Source of the DNA: an uncultured Pelagibacteraceae bacterium
GTDB lineage: Bacteria; Pseudomonadota; Alphaproteobacteria; Pelagibacterales; Pelagibacteraceae
DNA length: 51,330 bases
Reading direction: 5' to 3'
Assembly (NCBI GenBank): GCA_902623215.1
Contig: CACNSS010000003.1
Coordinates: forward strand, 1-51,330
Position numbers and translations under genes: made by a program. The notes beneath the pieces are model-generated. The model was not told the DNA's origin. It was given only the letters and a program-made list of their open reading frames with translations, and searched no databases. Shown here piece by piece: positions 35,303 through 44,190 of the stretch (the stretch's first letter is position 1; each line of letters opens with the position of its first letter).

Positions 35303-37048
35303 ATGTTAAATTCTCAAGAACTTATAAATAAAGTCAAAAATTATAATAAATTTTTAAATCCAGAAAGATTAAATAAAGCTTACGATTTTGCAGTTAAGGC
35401 GCACGAAAACCAAAAAAGAGCCTCAGGAGACCCATATTCGGTTCATCCAATTGAAGTAGCAAATATTTTAACAGATTTAAAGTTAGACAGTGCAACAATA
35501 ACAACTGGTTTATTACACGATACTATCGAGGATACGTATGCAACCTATGAGACGATCAAAGGAGAATTTGGAATTGAGGTGGCTGATTTAGTTGATGGAG
35601 TAACAAAAATTTCTGTATTTGAAAATACTGCATCACCAAACTCAAAAGCGGAAAACTTTAGAAAGTTAATTTTAGCTACGTCAAAAGATATAAGAGTTTT
35701 GTTAGTTAAAATTGCAGATCGGCTACATAATATGAGGACCATCAAAGCAATTAAAAAAAAAGATAAAAGACAAAGAATAGCTCAGGAAACAATGGAGATA
35801 TATGCACCTCTGGCTGACAGAATGGGTATGCATAGAATTAGAGATGAATTAGAAGATTTATCTTTTGAAATTTTAAATAATGATGCAAGGTCATTAATTC
35901 AAAAACGATTAGACGAAATAAAATTAGATAAAAAAGATATTTTTGAAACGTTATCGAATGAAATAAATACATTATTATCTCAGGACAATATTCAGTCAAA
36001 AATTTTTGGTAGAGAAAAAACCCCTTTTTCAATTTGGAGAAAACTTCAAAAGAAAAGAGTCTCATTAGAGCAAATTACAGATATAATCGGATTTAGAATT
36101 ATTCTAGATAATGTAGATGATTGTTATAAAACTTTGGGAATTGTCCATAAGGAATGGAATTGTATTCCAGGAAAATTTAAAGATTATATATCATCACCAA
36201 AAATTAATGGATATAAGTCAATACACACTGCAGTAATTGGCTCTTATAAAAAACCAATCGAAATACAAATAAGAACCAAAAAGATGCATGATTTTGCTGA
36301 GCGTGGGATTGCATCACATTGGCAATATAAATCTTCTGAAAAATTTAACTCTTTAACTTGGAAAGAATATGATTGGTTAAAAGACTTAGTTGAAATCATA
36401 GAAAAAAATGAAAATCCAGAGCATTCGTACGAATATACTAAGATGCAAATGTTCCAAGAAAATGTATTTTGTTTTACACCTAAAGGATCTGTAATAAAAT
36501 TGCCAAAAAACGCAACTCCAATTGATTTTGCATATGCTGTACATACAAAAATAGGTGATACGGCTGTTGGTTGTGAGATTAACGGTAACAAAGGAGAATT
36601 ACAAAGTATTTTAAGAAATGGAGATACTGTGAAAATTACAACATCCAAAAATAATTCACCATCACTTCATTGGATACCAATTACTAAAACAGGTAAAGCT
36701 AGATCTGCTATTAGAAAGTATTGGCATGATAAAGGAGAAAAAAAACAGGAAAGAGTAAAAAAATACAATACGACTCTATGGATTTCTTTGCCTGATAAAC
36801 CTGGTCAATTAGGTAATGTTAGTTCACTTATAGGACAACATAAATTAAACATATCAAATCTTGAAATGGCTGGGAAAAACCCAAATTATATTAATTTCAA
36901 GTTTCAACTTATAATTAGAGATCTTAAAAATTTTACTAATTTTATTGCAGAGCTTAAACAAAAAGGTATAAAATTTAAGATAATCAGACACGAAGATAAA
37001 AGAAATGCTTTCACACAAAAAATCCTTAAATATTTTAAGAAAAACTGA
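35303..37048 (+). CDS. rel: Bifunctional (p)ppGpp synthetase/hydrolase (Rel/SpoT), short C-terminus
   Basis: Makes and degrades the alarmone (p)ppGpp. Of 581 residues, the HD hydrolase domain spans about 25-180 (His48, HDTIED 72-77). The synthetase covers about 235-345, with KFKD (291-294), GYKSIHTAV and EIQIRT. The TGS domain lies near 386-448 and an ACT domain near 490-560. The RFKD-like loop indicates a bifunctional enzyme rather than RelA. Long Rel proteins have 700-780 residues; the helical and zinc-finger/RRM segments between TGS and ACT are largely missing. The 3' end overlaps pyrE by 44 bases. Confidence 0.94.
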   Translation: MLNSQELINKVKNYNKFLNPERLNKAYDFAVKAHENQKRASGDPYSVHPIEVANILTDLKLDSATITTGLLHDTIEDTYATYETIKGEFGIEVADLVDGVTKISVFENTASPNSKAENFRKLILATSKDIRVLLVKIADRLHNMRTIKAIKKKDKRQRIAQETMEIYAPLADRMGMHRIRDELEDLSFEILNNDARSLIQKRLDEIKLDKKDIFETLSNEINTLLSQDNIQSKIFGREKTPFSIWRKLQKKRVSLEQITDIIGFRIILDNVDDCYKTLGIVHKEWNCIPGKFKDYISSPKINGYKSIHTAVIGSYKKPIEIQIRTKKMHDFAERGIASHWQYKSSEKFNSLTWKEYDWLKDLVEIIEKNENPEHSYEYTKMQMFQENVFCFTPKGSVIKLPKNATPIDFAYAVHTKIGDTAVGCEINGNKGELQSILRNGDTVKITTSKNNSPSLHWIPITKTGKARSAIRKYWHDKGEKKQERVKKYNTTLWISLPDKPGQLGNVSSLIGQHKLNISNLEMAGKNPNYINFKFQLIIRDLKNFTNFIAELKQKGIKFKIIRHEDKRNAFTQKILKYFKKN

Positions 37049-37592
37049 TGCGCTTTTAGAAGGACATTTTGTATTATCATCTGGTCTCCATTCTTCAAAA
37101 TACATTCAATGTGCAAAACTTTTAAGTTATCCTCATTTAGCCGAAAAAATATGCAAATCTCTGGCAAGCAAGATTAAAAAAAATTTTAGTAAATTCGATC
37201 TTATTCTATCTCCAGCAATGGGAGGTATAATAATTGGCTATGAAATAGGTAGAATTTTAAAAAAAGAAACTATTTTTTGTGAAAGAGTAAGGGGTAAATT
37301 TACACTAAGAAGAGGATTTAAGATAAGAAAAGGGTCAAAGGTTTTAATAATTGAAGATGTTATTACTACAGGAAAGTCTAGTATCGAATGTGTCAAATTA
37401 ATAAAAAAAGCTAAAGCAAAATTAATAGGATTTGCCTCTATAATTGACAGGTCAAATAAAAGAAATCTAAAAATAAAAAGTAAAATTATTTCTCATCTTA
37501 AAATACATGTGCCAGTTTTTAATAAAAAACAAATACCAAATAGTTTAAAACTTATTCCTATAACAACTCCAGGGAGTAGATTTACAAAATGA
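37005..37592 (+). CDS. pyrE: Orotate phosphoribosyltransferase
   Basis: Adds phosphoribosyl to orotate, giving OMP in pyrimidine synthesis. The 195 residues have RKTDALLEGHFVLSSGLHSSKYIQCA at the N-terminus, a basic loop ERVRGKFTLRRGF and the PRPP-binding motif VLIIEDVITTGKS. The N-terminal match means the ATG at 37005 must be used; it lies 44 bases inside rel and no later start codon would keep these residues. The stop overlaps pdxJ by 4 bases. The rel-pyrE-pdxJ order is alphaproteobacterial. Confidence 0.94.
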   Translation: MLSHKKSLNILRKTDALLEGHFVLSSGLHSSKYIQCAKLLSYPHLAEKICKSLASKIKKNFSKFDLILSPAMGGIIIGYEIGRILKKETIFCERVRGKFTLRRGFKIRKGSKVLIIEDVITTGKSSIECVKLIKKAKAKLIGFASIIDRSNKRNLKIKSKIISHLKIHVPVFNKKQIPNSLKLIPITTPGSRFTK

Positions 37593-38305
37593 AACGTTTA
37601 GGGGTAAATATCGATCATGTAGCAACTTTAAGAAATGCTAGAGGTGAAAATCATCCAGATCCAGTTTATGCGGCCAAATTTGCTAAAAAAGTTGGGGCAG
37701 ATTCAATTACAATTCATTTAAGAGAAGATAGAAGACATATTAATGATGCTGATGCGAAAAGAATATGTTCTATAAAAGGATTACTGGTAAATTTAGAAAT
37801 TTCTACTAATTCAGATATTGTTAAAAACGCAATGAAAATAAAACCTAATTTTATTTGTATTGTTCCTGAAAAAAGAAAAGAAATAACTACCGAAGGTGGT
37901 TTAGATTTGATTAAAAATAAAAGCACAATACAAAATATAATTCAAAAATTTAAACGATTAGATATTAGAACTAGTCTTTTTGTTAATCCTTCCTTGAAAG
38001 ATATTAAAATATCAAAAGCAATTAGCGCTGATTGTGTTGAAATACACACTGGTAAATTATCTAATTTAGTAAAAAAACGAAAAAATTTTTCGAATGAATT
38101 AAAGAGAATTAAAAAATGCTCTTATCTTGCGAATGATTTGGGAATAGAAGTACACGCTGGGCATGGTCTTGACTACAAAACAACAAAAATTTTAACTAGT
38201 ATAAAAGAGATAGAAGAGTTTAATATTGGACACTTTATAATAGGGGAGTCAATTTTTATGGGTTTCAAGAATGTAGTTAAAAAATTTAAAACTATTATTA
38301 AGTAA
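37589..38305 (+). CDS. pdxJ: Pyridoxine 5'-phosphate synthase
   Basis: Condenses 1-deoxyxylulose-5-phosphate with 3-amino-2-oxopropyl phosphate to give pyridoxine phosphate. The 238 residues open with LGVNIDHVATLRNARGENHPD, then SITIHLREDRRHI. They end with the phosphate-binding EFNIGHFIIGESIF, all family motifs. The gene overlaps pyrE by 4 bases (ATGA) and acpS starts 1 base after its stop. PLP made here is required by glyA elsewhere in the window. Confidence 0.96.
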   Translation: MKRLGVNIDHVATLRNARGENHPDPVYAAKFAKKVGADSITIHLREDRRHINDADAKRICSIKGLLVNLEISTNSDIVKNAMKIKPNFICIVPEKRKEITTEGGLDLIKNKSTIQNIIQKFKRLDIRTSLFVNPSLKDIKISKAISADCVEIHTGKLSNLVKKRKNFSNELKRIKKCSYLANDLGIEVHAGHGLDYKTTKILTSIKEIEEFNIGHFIIGESIFMGFKNVVKKFKTIIK

Positions 38306-38306
38306 C

Positions 38307-38693
38307 ATGAAAATTTTAGGTGTAGGCGTAGATATAGTTAAGAATAACAGATTTAAGATCTTAACAAGAAAAAGCAACTTTATTCTTCGAACTTTTAGTA
38401 AAAATGAAATAAATTTTTCAAAAAAAAAAAATATGAAAATAGCTTTTTTTGCAAAAAGATTTGCAGCAAAAGAATCTTTTTCTAAATCTTTAGGTACTGG
38501 AATTAGAGATAATCTTAACTTTAAAGATATTGAGGTTCTGAATGATAAATTCGGTAAGCCTTATTTTCGTAAAACAAAAAAAATTGGTAATCTTATTTAT
38601 AAAAAATTTAAAGTTAAAAAGTACGATTTGTTCCTTTCAATTTCTGATGAAAAAGACTATTCAATAGCACTTACAATTATTCAAAAACAATAA
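38307..38693 (+). CDS. acpS: Holo-[acyl-carrier-protein] synthase
   Basis: Transfers 4'-phosphopantetheine from CoA to acyl carrier protein. The 128 residues carry the two metal-binding signatures: GVGVDIVKNNRF with Asp9 and KRFAAKESFSKSLGTG with Glu56. Length is normal. The stop overlaps the lepB start by one base. pdxJ-acpS-lepB-rnc is a common alphaproteobacterial order. Confidence 0.94.
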   Translation: MKILGVGVDIVKNNRFKILTRKSNFILRTFSKNEINFSKKKNMKIAFFAKRFAAKESFSKSLGTGIRDNLNFKDIEVLNDKFGKPYFRKTKKIGNLIYKKFKVKKYDLFLSISDEKDYSIALTIIQKQ

Positions 38694-39427
38694 TGTTTAA
38701 TAAAAATTTTCTAATTGAAAACACCAAAACATTGTTTTATGCACTAATAATAGCTATTTTTATAAGATCTATAATTATTCAACCATTTTATATACCCTCT
38801 TCGTCAATGGAGCCTAACCTTTTAGTTGGAGATAGATTGTTTGTTAGTAAATATTCTTTTGGTTACAGTAAACATTCTTTTCCATTTAGTCCACCAATCT
38901 TCAAAGGTAGGATTTTTTTTAATGAACCGAAAAGGGGTGATGTAGTTGTTTTTAAAACACCGGCAGATAACAGAACTGATTATATAAAAAGATTAATTGG
39001 TCTTCCAGGAGACAAAATTCAGTTTATAAACTCTGAATTATACATAAACAACAATATAATTTTTAAAAATAAAATATTAGATAATGATAAAATTTATTGT
39101 GGAAAAAAAATAGTTGATGTTTTTTCTTTTAAAGAAAAATTGCCTAATGGCTATGATTATAAAACAGTTTATTTTAAGAATGGATCTTTTCAAAATTCTG
39201 ATATTTTTATTGTGCCTAAAGATAATTACTTCTTTTTAGGAGATAATAGAGACTGCTCAAAAGATAGCAGATATTTATCAAGTGTAGGCTACGTTCACAA
39301 AGATAATCTAGTTGGCAAGGCACAATTTATTTTCTTCTCCTCGGACAGATCTTTTGGAAGTATTTTTTATTTTTGGAAATGGAATCAGTCAATTAGATTT
39401 GATAGATTTTTTAAAAAGATCAGATAA
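38693..39427 (+). CDS. lepB: Signal peptidase I
   Basis: Membrane-anchored protease that removes Sec and Tat signal peptides. The 244 residues have one N-terminal transmembrane segment (about 12-30). The nucleophile Ser38 is in YIPSSSMEPNLLVGD and the general base Lys99 in DYIKRLIGLPGDKI. The box with GDNRDCSKDSRYLSSVGYV is also conserved. It is joined to acpS and rnc by one-base overlaps. Confidence 0.96.
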   Translation: MFNKNFLIENTKTLFYALIIAIFIRSIIIQPFYIPSSSMEPNLLVGDRLFVSKYSFGYSKHSFPFSPPIFKGRIFFNEPKRGDVVVFKTPADNRTDYIKRLIGLPGDKIQFINSELYINNNIIFKNKILDNDKIYCGKKIVDVFSFKEKLPNGYDYKTVYFKNGSFQNSDIFIVPKDNYFFLGDNRDCSKDSRYLSSVGYVHKDNLVGKAQFIFFSSDRSFGSIFYFWKWNQSIRFDRFFKKIR

Positions 39428-40089
39428 TGAAAACACTCTATACAAGTCTTGAAAAGAAATTAGGTGTAAATTTTAAAGATAAAAATCTCTTAGTAAAATC
39501 ACTGACACATAAAAGTTTTGATAATCAGGATAATAACGAAAAAATTGAATTTTTGGGTGACAGAGTTTTAGGACTGGTTATTGCTAAAAAACTTTTAGAA
39601 ATTTACCCAACTGAGAAGGAGGGCATTTTAGATAAAAAATTTGCATCACTTGTTAATAGAAAAACCTGTTTACAAATTGCAAATGAAATTGAATTAGAAA
39701 AATATATATTAATTTTTCGACCTAGAAATAAGAAAACAATTATTGAGGATAAAGTTGTTGCTGACAGTTGTGAAGCCCTAATAGGTGCCATCTATTTAGA
39801 TAGAGGTTTTACAATTGTAGAAAAAACTATTCTTAATTTATGGAAAAAACATTTAGAAAGAAGTGTGATAACAGAAATCGACGCAAAAACAAAATTACAA
39901 GAATTATCTCTTAAAAAATATAAAAAATTACCAACTTATAAGCTAATATCCAATACTGGTCCAAGACACAAGCCTCTATTTAAGGTCGGTGTAAAATTAT
40001 TTAATACAAAATTATTTATATCTGAAGGCAGATCAAAAAAAGATGCTGAACAAAATGCAGCAATACTTTGTTTAAAGAATATTGTTTAA
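39427..40089 (+). CDS. rnc: Ribonuclease III
   Basis: Cleaves double-stranded RNA, including rRNA precursors. The 220 residues have the signature NEKIEFLGDRVLGLVI (Glu38 to Asp45 region) and DSCEALIGAIYLDRG with the second acidic pair. The C-terminal dsRNA-binding domain (about 150-220) includes GPRHKPLFKVGV and GRSKKDAEQNAA. It overlaps lepB by one base. recO follows 2 bases later, without the era gene that usually lies between them. Confidence 0.95.
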   Translation: MKTLYTSLEKKLGVNFKDKNLLVKSLTHKSFDNQDNNEKIEFLGDRVLGLVIAKKLLEIYPTEKEGILDKKFASLVNRKTCLQIANEIELEKYILIFRPRNKKTIIEDKVVADSCEALIGAIYLDRGFTIVEKTILNLWKKHLERSVITEIDAKTKLQELSLKKYKKLPTYKLISNTGPRHKPLFKVGVKLFNTKLFISEGRSKKDAEQNAAILCLKNIV

Positions 40090-40091
40090 TT

Positions 40092-40772
40092 ATGACTTGG
40101 GATGATGAAGGTTTTTTAATTTCAAAAAATAAATATAGCGAAAATTCGTTAATTGTTGAAATTTTTACTAAAAATTATGGAAAAGTGTCTGGGATTATTT
40201 TTGGAGGAACCTCGAGGAAAATTAAGAATTATCTTCAGTTAGGAAATCAATTGTATGTAAATTATTCCTCAAAAACAGAAAATAAGATTGGTAATTTTAA
40301 AATTGAAATACTTAAGGCTCACACCCCTGTTTTTTTTGATAATTATAGAAAACTACTGTGTATTTTTTCCGCTTTTCAATTAATCAAAATTTTAACTGCT
40401 GAGTCTCAAAAAAATTTAAAGATTTACAGTTTAATCAAAAATTTTTATACTTTTTTAGAAAAAGAAAATTGGATAAAGAATTATATTTTTTGGGAGTTAG
40501 AATTTTTTAAAGTTATTGGTTATGATCTTGAGTTAAAGAATTTAGTTAAAAAAGAACTTATAAATAATGAAGTTAAGTATTTTGTTAAATCTACAAAAGA
40601 AAATAAAATTGTTCCAAATTTCTTAATAGATAACAATCAGGATTTTTTAAATGAGGAAATTTTAATTGATGGATTAAGGCTAGTTGGTGATTATTTAGAA
40701 AAAAGTATATTGAAACCTAATAATATCAATTATCCATTAAACAGATTGAGGTTTTTAAACACATTCAAATAG
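40092..40772 (+). CDS. recO: DNA repair protein RecO
   Basis: Loads RecA on SSB-coated DNA with RecR in the RecFOR pathway. From ATG 40092 the product has 226 residues. The N-terminal OB fold is recognisable (WDDEGFLISKNKYSENSLIVEIFTKNYGKVSGI), followed by a helical domain with NFYTFLEKENWIKNYIFWELEFFKVIGYDLEL. The C-terminal four-Cys zinc motif of many RecO proteins is absent. A TTG-type start 8 codons upstream would overlap rnc and is less likely. It converges on hemB with zero gap. Confidence 0.87.
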   Translation: MTWDDEGFLISKNKYSENSLIVEIFTKNYGKVSGIIFGGTSRKIKNYLQLGNQLYVNYSSKTENKIGNFKIEILKAHTPVFFDNYRKLLCIFSAFQLIKILTAESQKNLKIYSLIKNFYTFLEKENWIKNYIFWELEFFKVIGYDLELKNLVKKELINNEVKYFVKSTKENKIVPNFLIDNNQDFLNEEILIDGLRLVGDYLEKSILKPNNINYPLNRLRFLNTFK

Positions 40773-41762
40773 TCAATCTAATATTTTATCGATCCTATCT
40801 GCATAATAACTAACAATTGCATTAGCACCCGATCGTTTAAATGAAATAAGACTTTCTAAGATAGCATTCTTATTTACAAAACCTTTATTAATAGCATTCG
40901 ATAATAAAGTGTACTCACCGGATACTTGATAGGCAAATACTGGTATTTTAAATTTTTCTTTTACAGATTTTATAATATCTAAATATGGCATACCTGGTTT
41001 AACCATTACCATATCAGCGCCTTCTTTAATATCTAAGGCAACTTCCCTTAAAGCTTCATCGCTATTCCTAAAATCCATTTGATAATTCTTTTTATTACCC
41101 TTTAAGATATTTTTAGAGCCAACTGCATCTCTAAATGGACCATAGAAACTTGAGGCATATTTAATTGCATAAGATAAAATTTGTGTCATTTTAAAACCAT
41201 TTTTATCTAATGATCTTCTAATTTTACCTATTCTTCCATCCATCATATCAGATGGTGCTATGACGTCACATCCCATTTCAGCTTGTAACAAAGATTGTTT
41301 TATTAAAATTTCTACTGTTTCATCATTTAGGACATAACTATTATTCACTAATCCATCTTGTCCATGTGAGGTATATGGATCCAATGCAACATCACACATA
41401 ATCCCGATCTCATTTCGATATTTTTTTTTGATTAACTGTAAAGCCTTACAAACTAAATTGTTTTCGTTTAATGCTTCAGTTCCAAATTTATCTTTATTTT
41501 TTTTATTAGTATATGGAAATAGAGCAATCATAGGCAGTTTTAATTTAAGTGCTCTATCAACTATTGAACTTAATTTATCTAATGAATAACGATACACGCC
41601 TGGCATAGAATTAACGCCTTGCTTTTTATTTTTTCCATCTGTGAGAAATACCGGAAGTATAAAATCACTTGGGGTTAAGTTATTTTCAGCTATTAATCTT
41701 CTAGACCAACTTTTTTTACGACTTCTTCTCAGTCTTAAATTAGGAAAACTACCGGTAATCAT
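40773..41762 (-). CDS. hemB: Delta-aminolevulinic acid dehydratase (Mg2+-type)
   Basis: Condenses two 5-aminolevulinates to porphobilinogen for heme. The 329 residues contain both Schiff-base lysines: Lys201 in YAIKYASSFYGPFRDA and Lys255 in MVMVKPGMPYLD. The metal region reads DVALDPYTSHGQDG, with Ala and Asp where zinc-type enzymes have Cys. This points to the Mg2+-dependent subclass seen in other Alphaproteobacteria. The gene diverges from the next by 90 AT-rich bases in which I see no firm motif. Confidence 0.96.
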   Translation of the reverse strand: MITGSFPNLRLRRSRKKSWSRRLIAENNLTPSDFILPVFLTDGKNKKQGVNSMPGVYRYSLDKLSSIVDRALKLKLPMIALFPYTNKKNKDKFGTEALNENNLVCKALQLIKKKYRNEIGIMCDVALDPYTSHGQDGLVNNSYVLNDETVEILIKQSLLQAEMGCDVIAPSDMMDGRIGKIRRSLDKNGFKMTQILSYAIKYASSFYGPFRDAVGSKNILKGNKKNYQMDFRNSDEALREVALDIKEGADMVMVKPGMPYLDIIKSVKEKFKIPVFAYQVSGEYTLLSNAINKGFVNKNAILESLISFKRSGANAIVSYYADRIDKILD

Positions 41763-41852
41763 ATTTTATTATATTAATAATGTGCGACAAATGATATATA
41801 CAAATATAGCTTAAAAAAGATAATAAACAACATTAAGAGACAATTAGCTACA

Positions 41853-42443
41853 ATGAATTTAAATTTTAATGACTTTCAGAAACAAGATCTAAAGTTTGAC
41901 ATCAACAAACTTAAAGAAGCCTATAAACAAGTTTTATCAATAAAGGGCTTTACGGGTGTCACCGGAGTATCAAATTTTGGAGCAATTTCTTTGACTCAAA
42001 TTCCAGGAGATCCAGGGTCTATAAAGGGTAATAAAGCTAGAGGTGTGTTTTGGACAAAACCAGACTCTAGTGGAAAAGAAGTAAGAAGAGATGAAACAAT
42101 AGATGAAGCAGCTTATTCTGAATTTATCCATGATTATAAAAACACTTATTTTAAAGAGGTCTTCGATGTTCTTTCATCCAAATACAAACTCGGAAGAGTA
42201 AGAGTTTTATTAAAAGAACCAAGATCAACATTGAGTTGGCATAGAGATCCAGAACCAAGACTTCATATTCCAATTATAACAAACCCAGGTTCAATAATGG
42301 TTATAGACAATGTTGCAAAACATATGCCAGCTGATGGTTCTGTTTGGATAACTAATAATACTAAATATCATAACGCTTTTAACGGTGGAGAAGAAGATAG
42401 AATCCATTTAGTTGCTTGCGTATTAGATTACAAATTTAATTAA
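41853..42443 (+). CDS. Aspartyl/asparaginyl beta-hydroxylase-like oxygenase
   Basis: Putative Fe(II)/2-oxoglutarate-dependent oxygenase of the AspH cupin family, 196 residues, soluble. The iron-binding triad is visible: His130 and Asp132 in STLSWHRDPEPRLHIPI and His173 in NTKYHNAFNGG. Arg183 in EEDRIHLVACV is placed to bind 2-oxoglutarate. No signal peptide or membrane anchor is seen. The substrate is unknown; it could be a protein side chain or a small metabolite. The gene stands between hemB and rpiB, and its stop is 1 base from the rpiB TTG, suggesting co-transcription. Confidence 0.82.
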   Translation: MNLNFNDFQKQDLKFDINKLKEAYKQVLSIKGFTGVTGVSNFGAISLTQIPGDPGSIKGNKARGVFWTKPDSSGKEVRRDETIDEAAYSEFIHDYKNTYFKEVFDVLSSKYKLGRVRVLLKEPRSTLSWHRDPEPRLHIPIITNPGSIMVIDNVAKHMPADGSVWITNNTKYHNAFNGGEEDRIHLVACVLDYKFN

Positions 42444-42444
42444 A

Positions 42445-42870
42445 TTGAAAAAAGTATTTATTTCATCAGATCATGCTGGATATCAACTAAAGGAACAGAT
42501 TAAAAAAAAATTTTCTAAAAAATTTATATTTGACGATTTAGGGACTCACAATTCAAAGAATTCGGTAAATTATCCAGATTATGCACATAATCTTTGTAAG
42601 AAAGTTAGTAAAAAAAAGGAAAATATGGGTATATTAGTCTGCGGATCGGGTATGGGAATGTCAATGGCGGCTAATAAACACAAGAAAATAAGAGCAGCTT
42701 TAGGTTATTCAGTAAAAAACACGAAATTATCTAGATTACATAATAATGCAAATATTATTACATTAGGTTCTAGATTGACAAAAAAAGATACAGCATTTAA
42801 ATGTATTACTGTATTTTTTAATACAAATTTTGAAGGTGGAAGACACAAAAAAAGAGTTAAAAAAATTTAG
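42445..42870 (+). CDS. rpiB: Ribose-5-phosphate isomerase B
   Basis: Interconverts ribose-5-phosphate and ribulose-5-phosphate, the substrate of the RibB reaction encoded downstream. The 141 residues start KKVFISSDHAGYQLKEQI. They contain VNYPDYAH and the Cys loop GILVCGSGMGMSMAANK, whose Cys is the likely base, then RLHNNANIITLGSRL. The start is TTG at 42445, chosen because the family begins exactly here (MKKVFISSDH). Only 6 bases separate it from glyA. Confidence 0.93.
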   Translation: MKKVFISSDHAGYQLKEQIKKKFSKKFIFDDLGTHNSKNSVNYPDYAHNLCKKVSKKKENMGILVCGSGMGMSMAANKHKKIRAALGYSVKNTKLSRLHNNANIITLGSRLTKKDTAFKCITVFFNTNFEGGRHKKRVKKI

Positions 42871-42876
42871 GTTATT

Positions 42877-44190
42877 ATGTCAAGTGAAACTAAGTATATA
42901 AATTCAGATTATAAAGATTTTTTTGAAAAAAGCTTATCCCAGTCAGATCCTGATTTATTTAAAGCTATTAACGATGAGTTAGTCAGACAACAAAATCATA
43001 TTGAACTTATAGCATCTGAAAATATTGTTTCTCAGGCAGTGCTTGAAGCACAAGGTTCAGTCCTTACAAACAAATATGCAGAGGGATACCCAGGTAAAAG
43101 ATATTATAATGGATGTGAACATGTAGATGTAGCCGAGCAATTAGCTTTAGAGAGAATTAAAAAACTTTTTAATTGTAAGTATGCAAATGTACAACCACAT
43201 TCTGGTGCACAAGCAAATGGAGCAGTATTTTTAGCTCTCCTTAAACCTAATGATACATTTATGGGCATGAGCCTAAATTCTGGAGGTCATATTACTCACG
43301 GCTTAAAAATTTCAATGTCTGGAAAGTGGTTTAATGCGATTAGTTATGATGTGGATAAAAAATCAGAGCTAATTGATTATGAAAATGTAGAGAAATTAGC
43401 TTTAGAACACAAACCAAAATTAATTATTGCTGGTGGAAGTGCATACTCAAGAGTAATTGATTTTAAAAGATTTCGTGAAATAGCAGATAAGGTAGGTGCA
43501 TACTTGATGGTTGACATGGCCCATTTTTCTGGTCTTGTTGCCGGAAAAGGTTATCCAAACCCATGTGATTATGCTCATGTGGTTACTTCAACAACTCACA
43601 AAGTTTTTAGAAGTGCAAGAGGTGGTATAATTTTATCAAATGATCTTGATCTTGGAAAAAAATTTGATACAGCAGTTTTCCCTGGATACCAAGGGGGACC
43701 ATTAATGCACATAATTGCAGCAAAAGCTGCAGGGTTTTTCGAAGCGCTTAAACCAGAATTTCAAGTTTACATAAAAAACGTTTTAGCTAATGCTAAAATG
43801 TTAGCTGAAACTTTAAAAAATAATGGATTTAAGATTTACTCTGGTGGTACAGATACCCATTTAATGTTAGTTGATCTAAGACCCTTCAATGTGAAAGGAA
43901 ATGTAGCATCTGAAAGTCTGTGTAGGGCAAATATTACTTGTAATAAAAACGGAATACCTTTTGATACTGAAAAACCTATGATCACATCTGGTATTAGGCT
44001 TGGGTCTCAAGCAGCGACAACAAGAGGATTTGGTTTAAAAGAATTTGAGAAAGTTGGTAATTTAATCACAAAAGTAATAGAAGGTTTATCTAAAAATCCT
44101 GAGGATAATAGTAAAATTGAGGAAGAAGTTAGAAACGAAGTTATAGATTTGTGTTCTCATTTCCCAATTTACAAAAATCTCAATAGATGA
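42877..44190 (+). CDS. glyA: Serine hydroxymethyltransferase
   Basis: PLP enzyme interconverting serine + THF and glycine + 5,10-methylene-THF. In the 437 residues the PLP lysine is Lys242 in [43 protein letters not shown] and [11 protein letters not shown] are also typical. Together with sarcosine oxidase it connects methylated amines to glycine, serine and C1 units. It lies 6 bases after rpiB, with no space for a glycine riboswitch. The stop overlaps nrdR by 4 bases. Confidence 0.97.
   Translation: MSSETKYINSDYKDFFEKSLSQSDPDLFKAINDELVRQQNHIELIASENIVSQAVLEAQGSVLTNKYAEGYPGKRYYNGCEHVDVAEQLALERIKKLFNCKYANVQPHSGAQANGAVFLALLKPNDTFMGMSLNSGGHITHGLKISMSGKWFNAISYDVDKKSELIDYENVEKLALEHKPKLIIAGGSAYSRVIDFKRFREIADKVGAYLMVDMAHFSGLVAGKGYPNPCDYAHVVTSTTHKVFRSARGGIILSNDLDLGKKFDTAVFPGYQGGPLMHIIAAKAAGFFEALKPEFQVYIKNVLANAKMLAETLKNNGFKIYSGGTDTHLMLVDLRPFNVKGNVASESLCRANITCNKNGIPFDTEKPMITSGIRLGSQAATTRGFGLKEFEKVGNLITKVIEGLSKNPEDNSKIEEEVRNEVIDLCSHFPIYKNLNR

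Noticed and set aside
36244-36648. Open frame of 134 codons antisense to rel
   Set aside because: Lies wholly within the TGS and synthetase coding region of rel, with no domain or start signals of its own.
41763-41852. Regulator site in the hemB divergent gap
   Set aside because: The 90 AT-rich bases contain no clear palindrome resembling a known iron or heme regulator box; nothing firm to report.
42871-42876. Glycine riboswitch before glyA
   Set aside because: Only 6 bases separate rpiB from glyA, so no aptamer can fit outside coding sequence.
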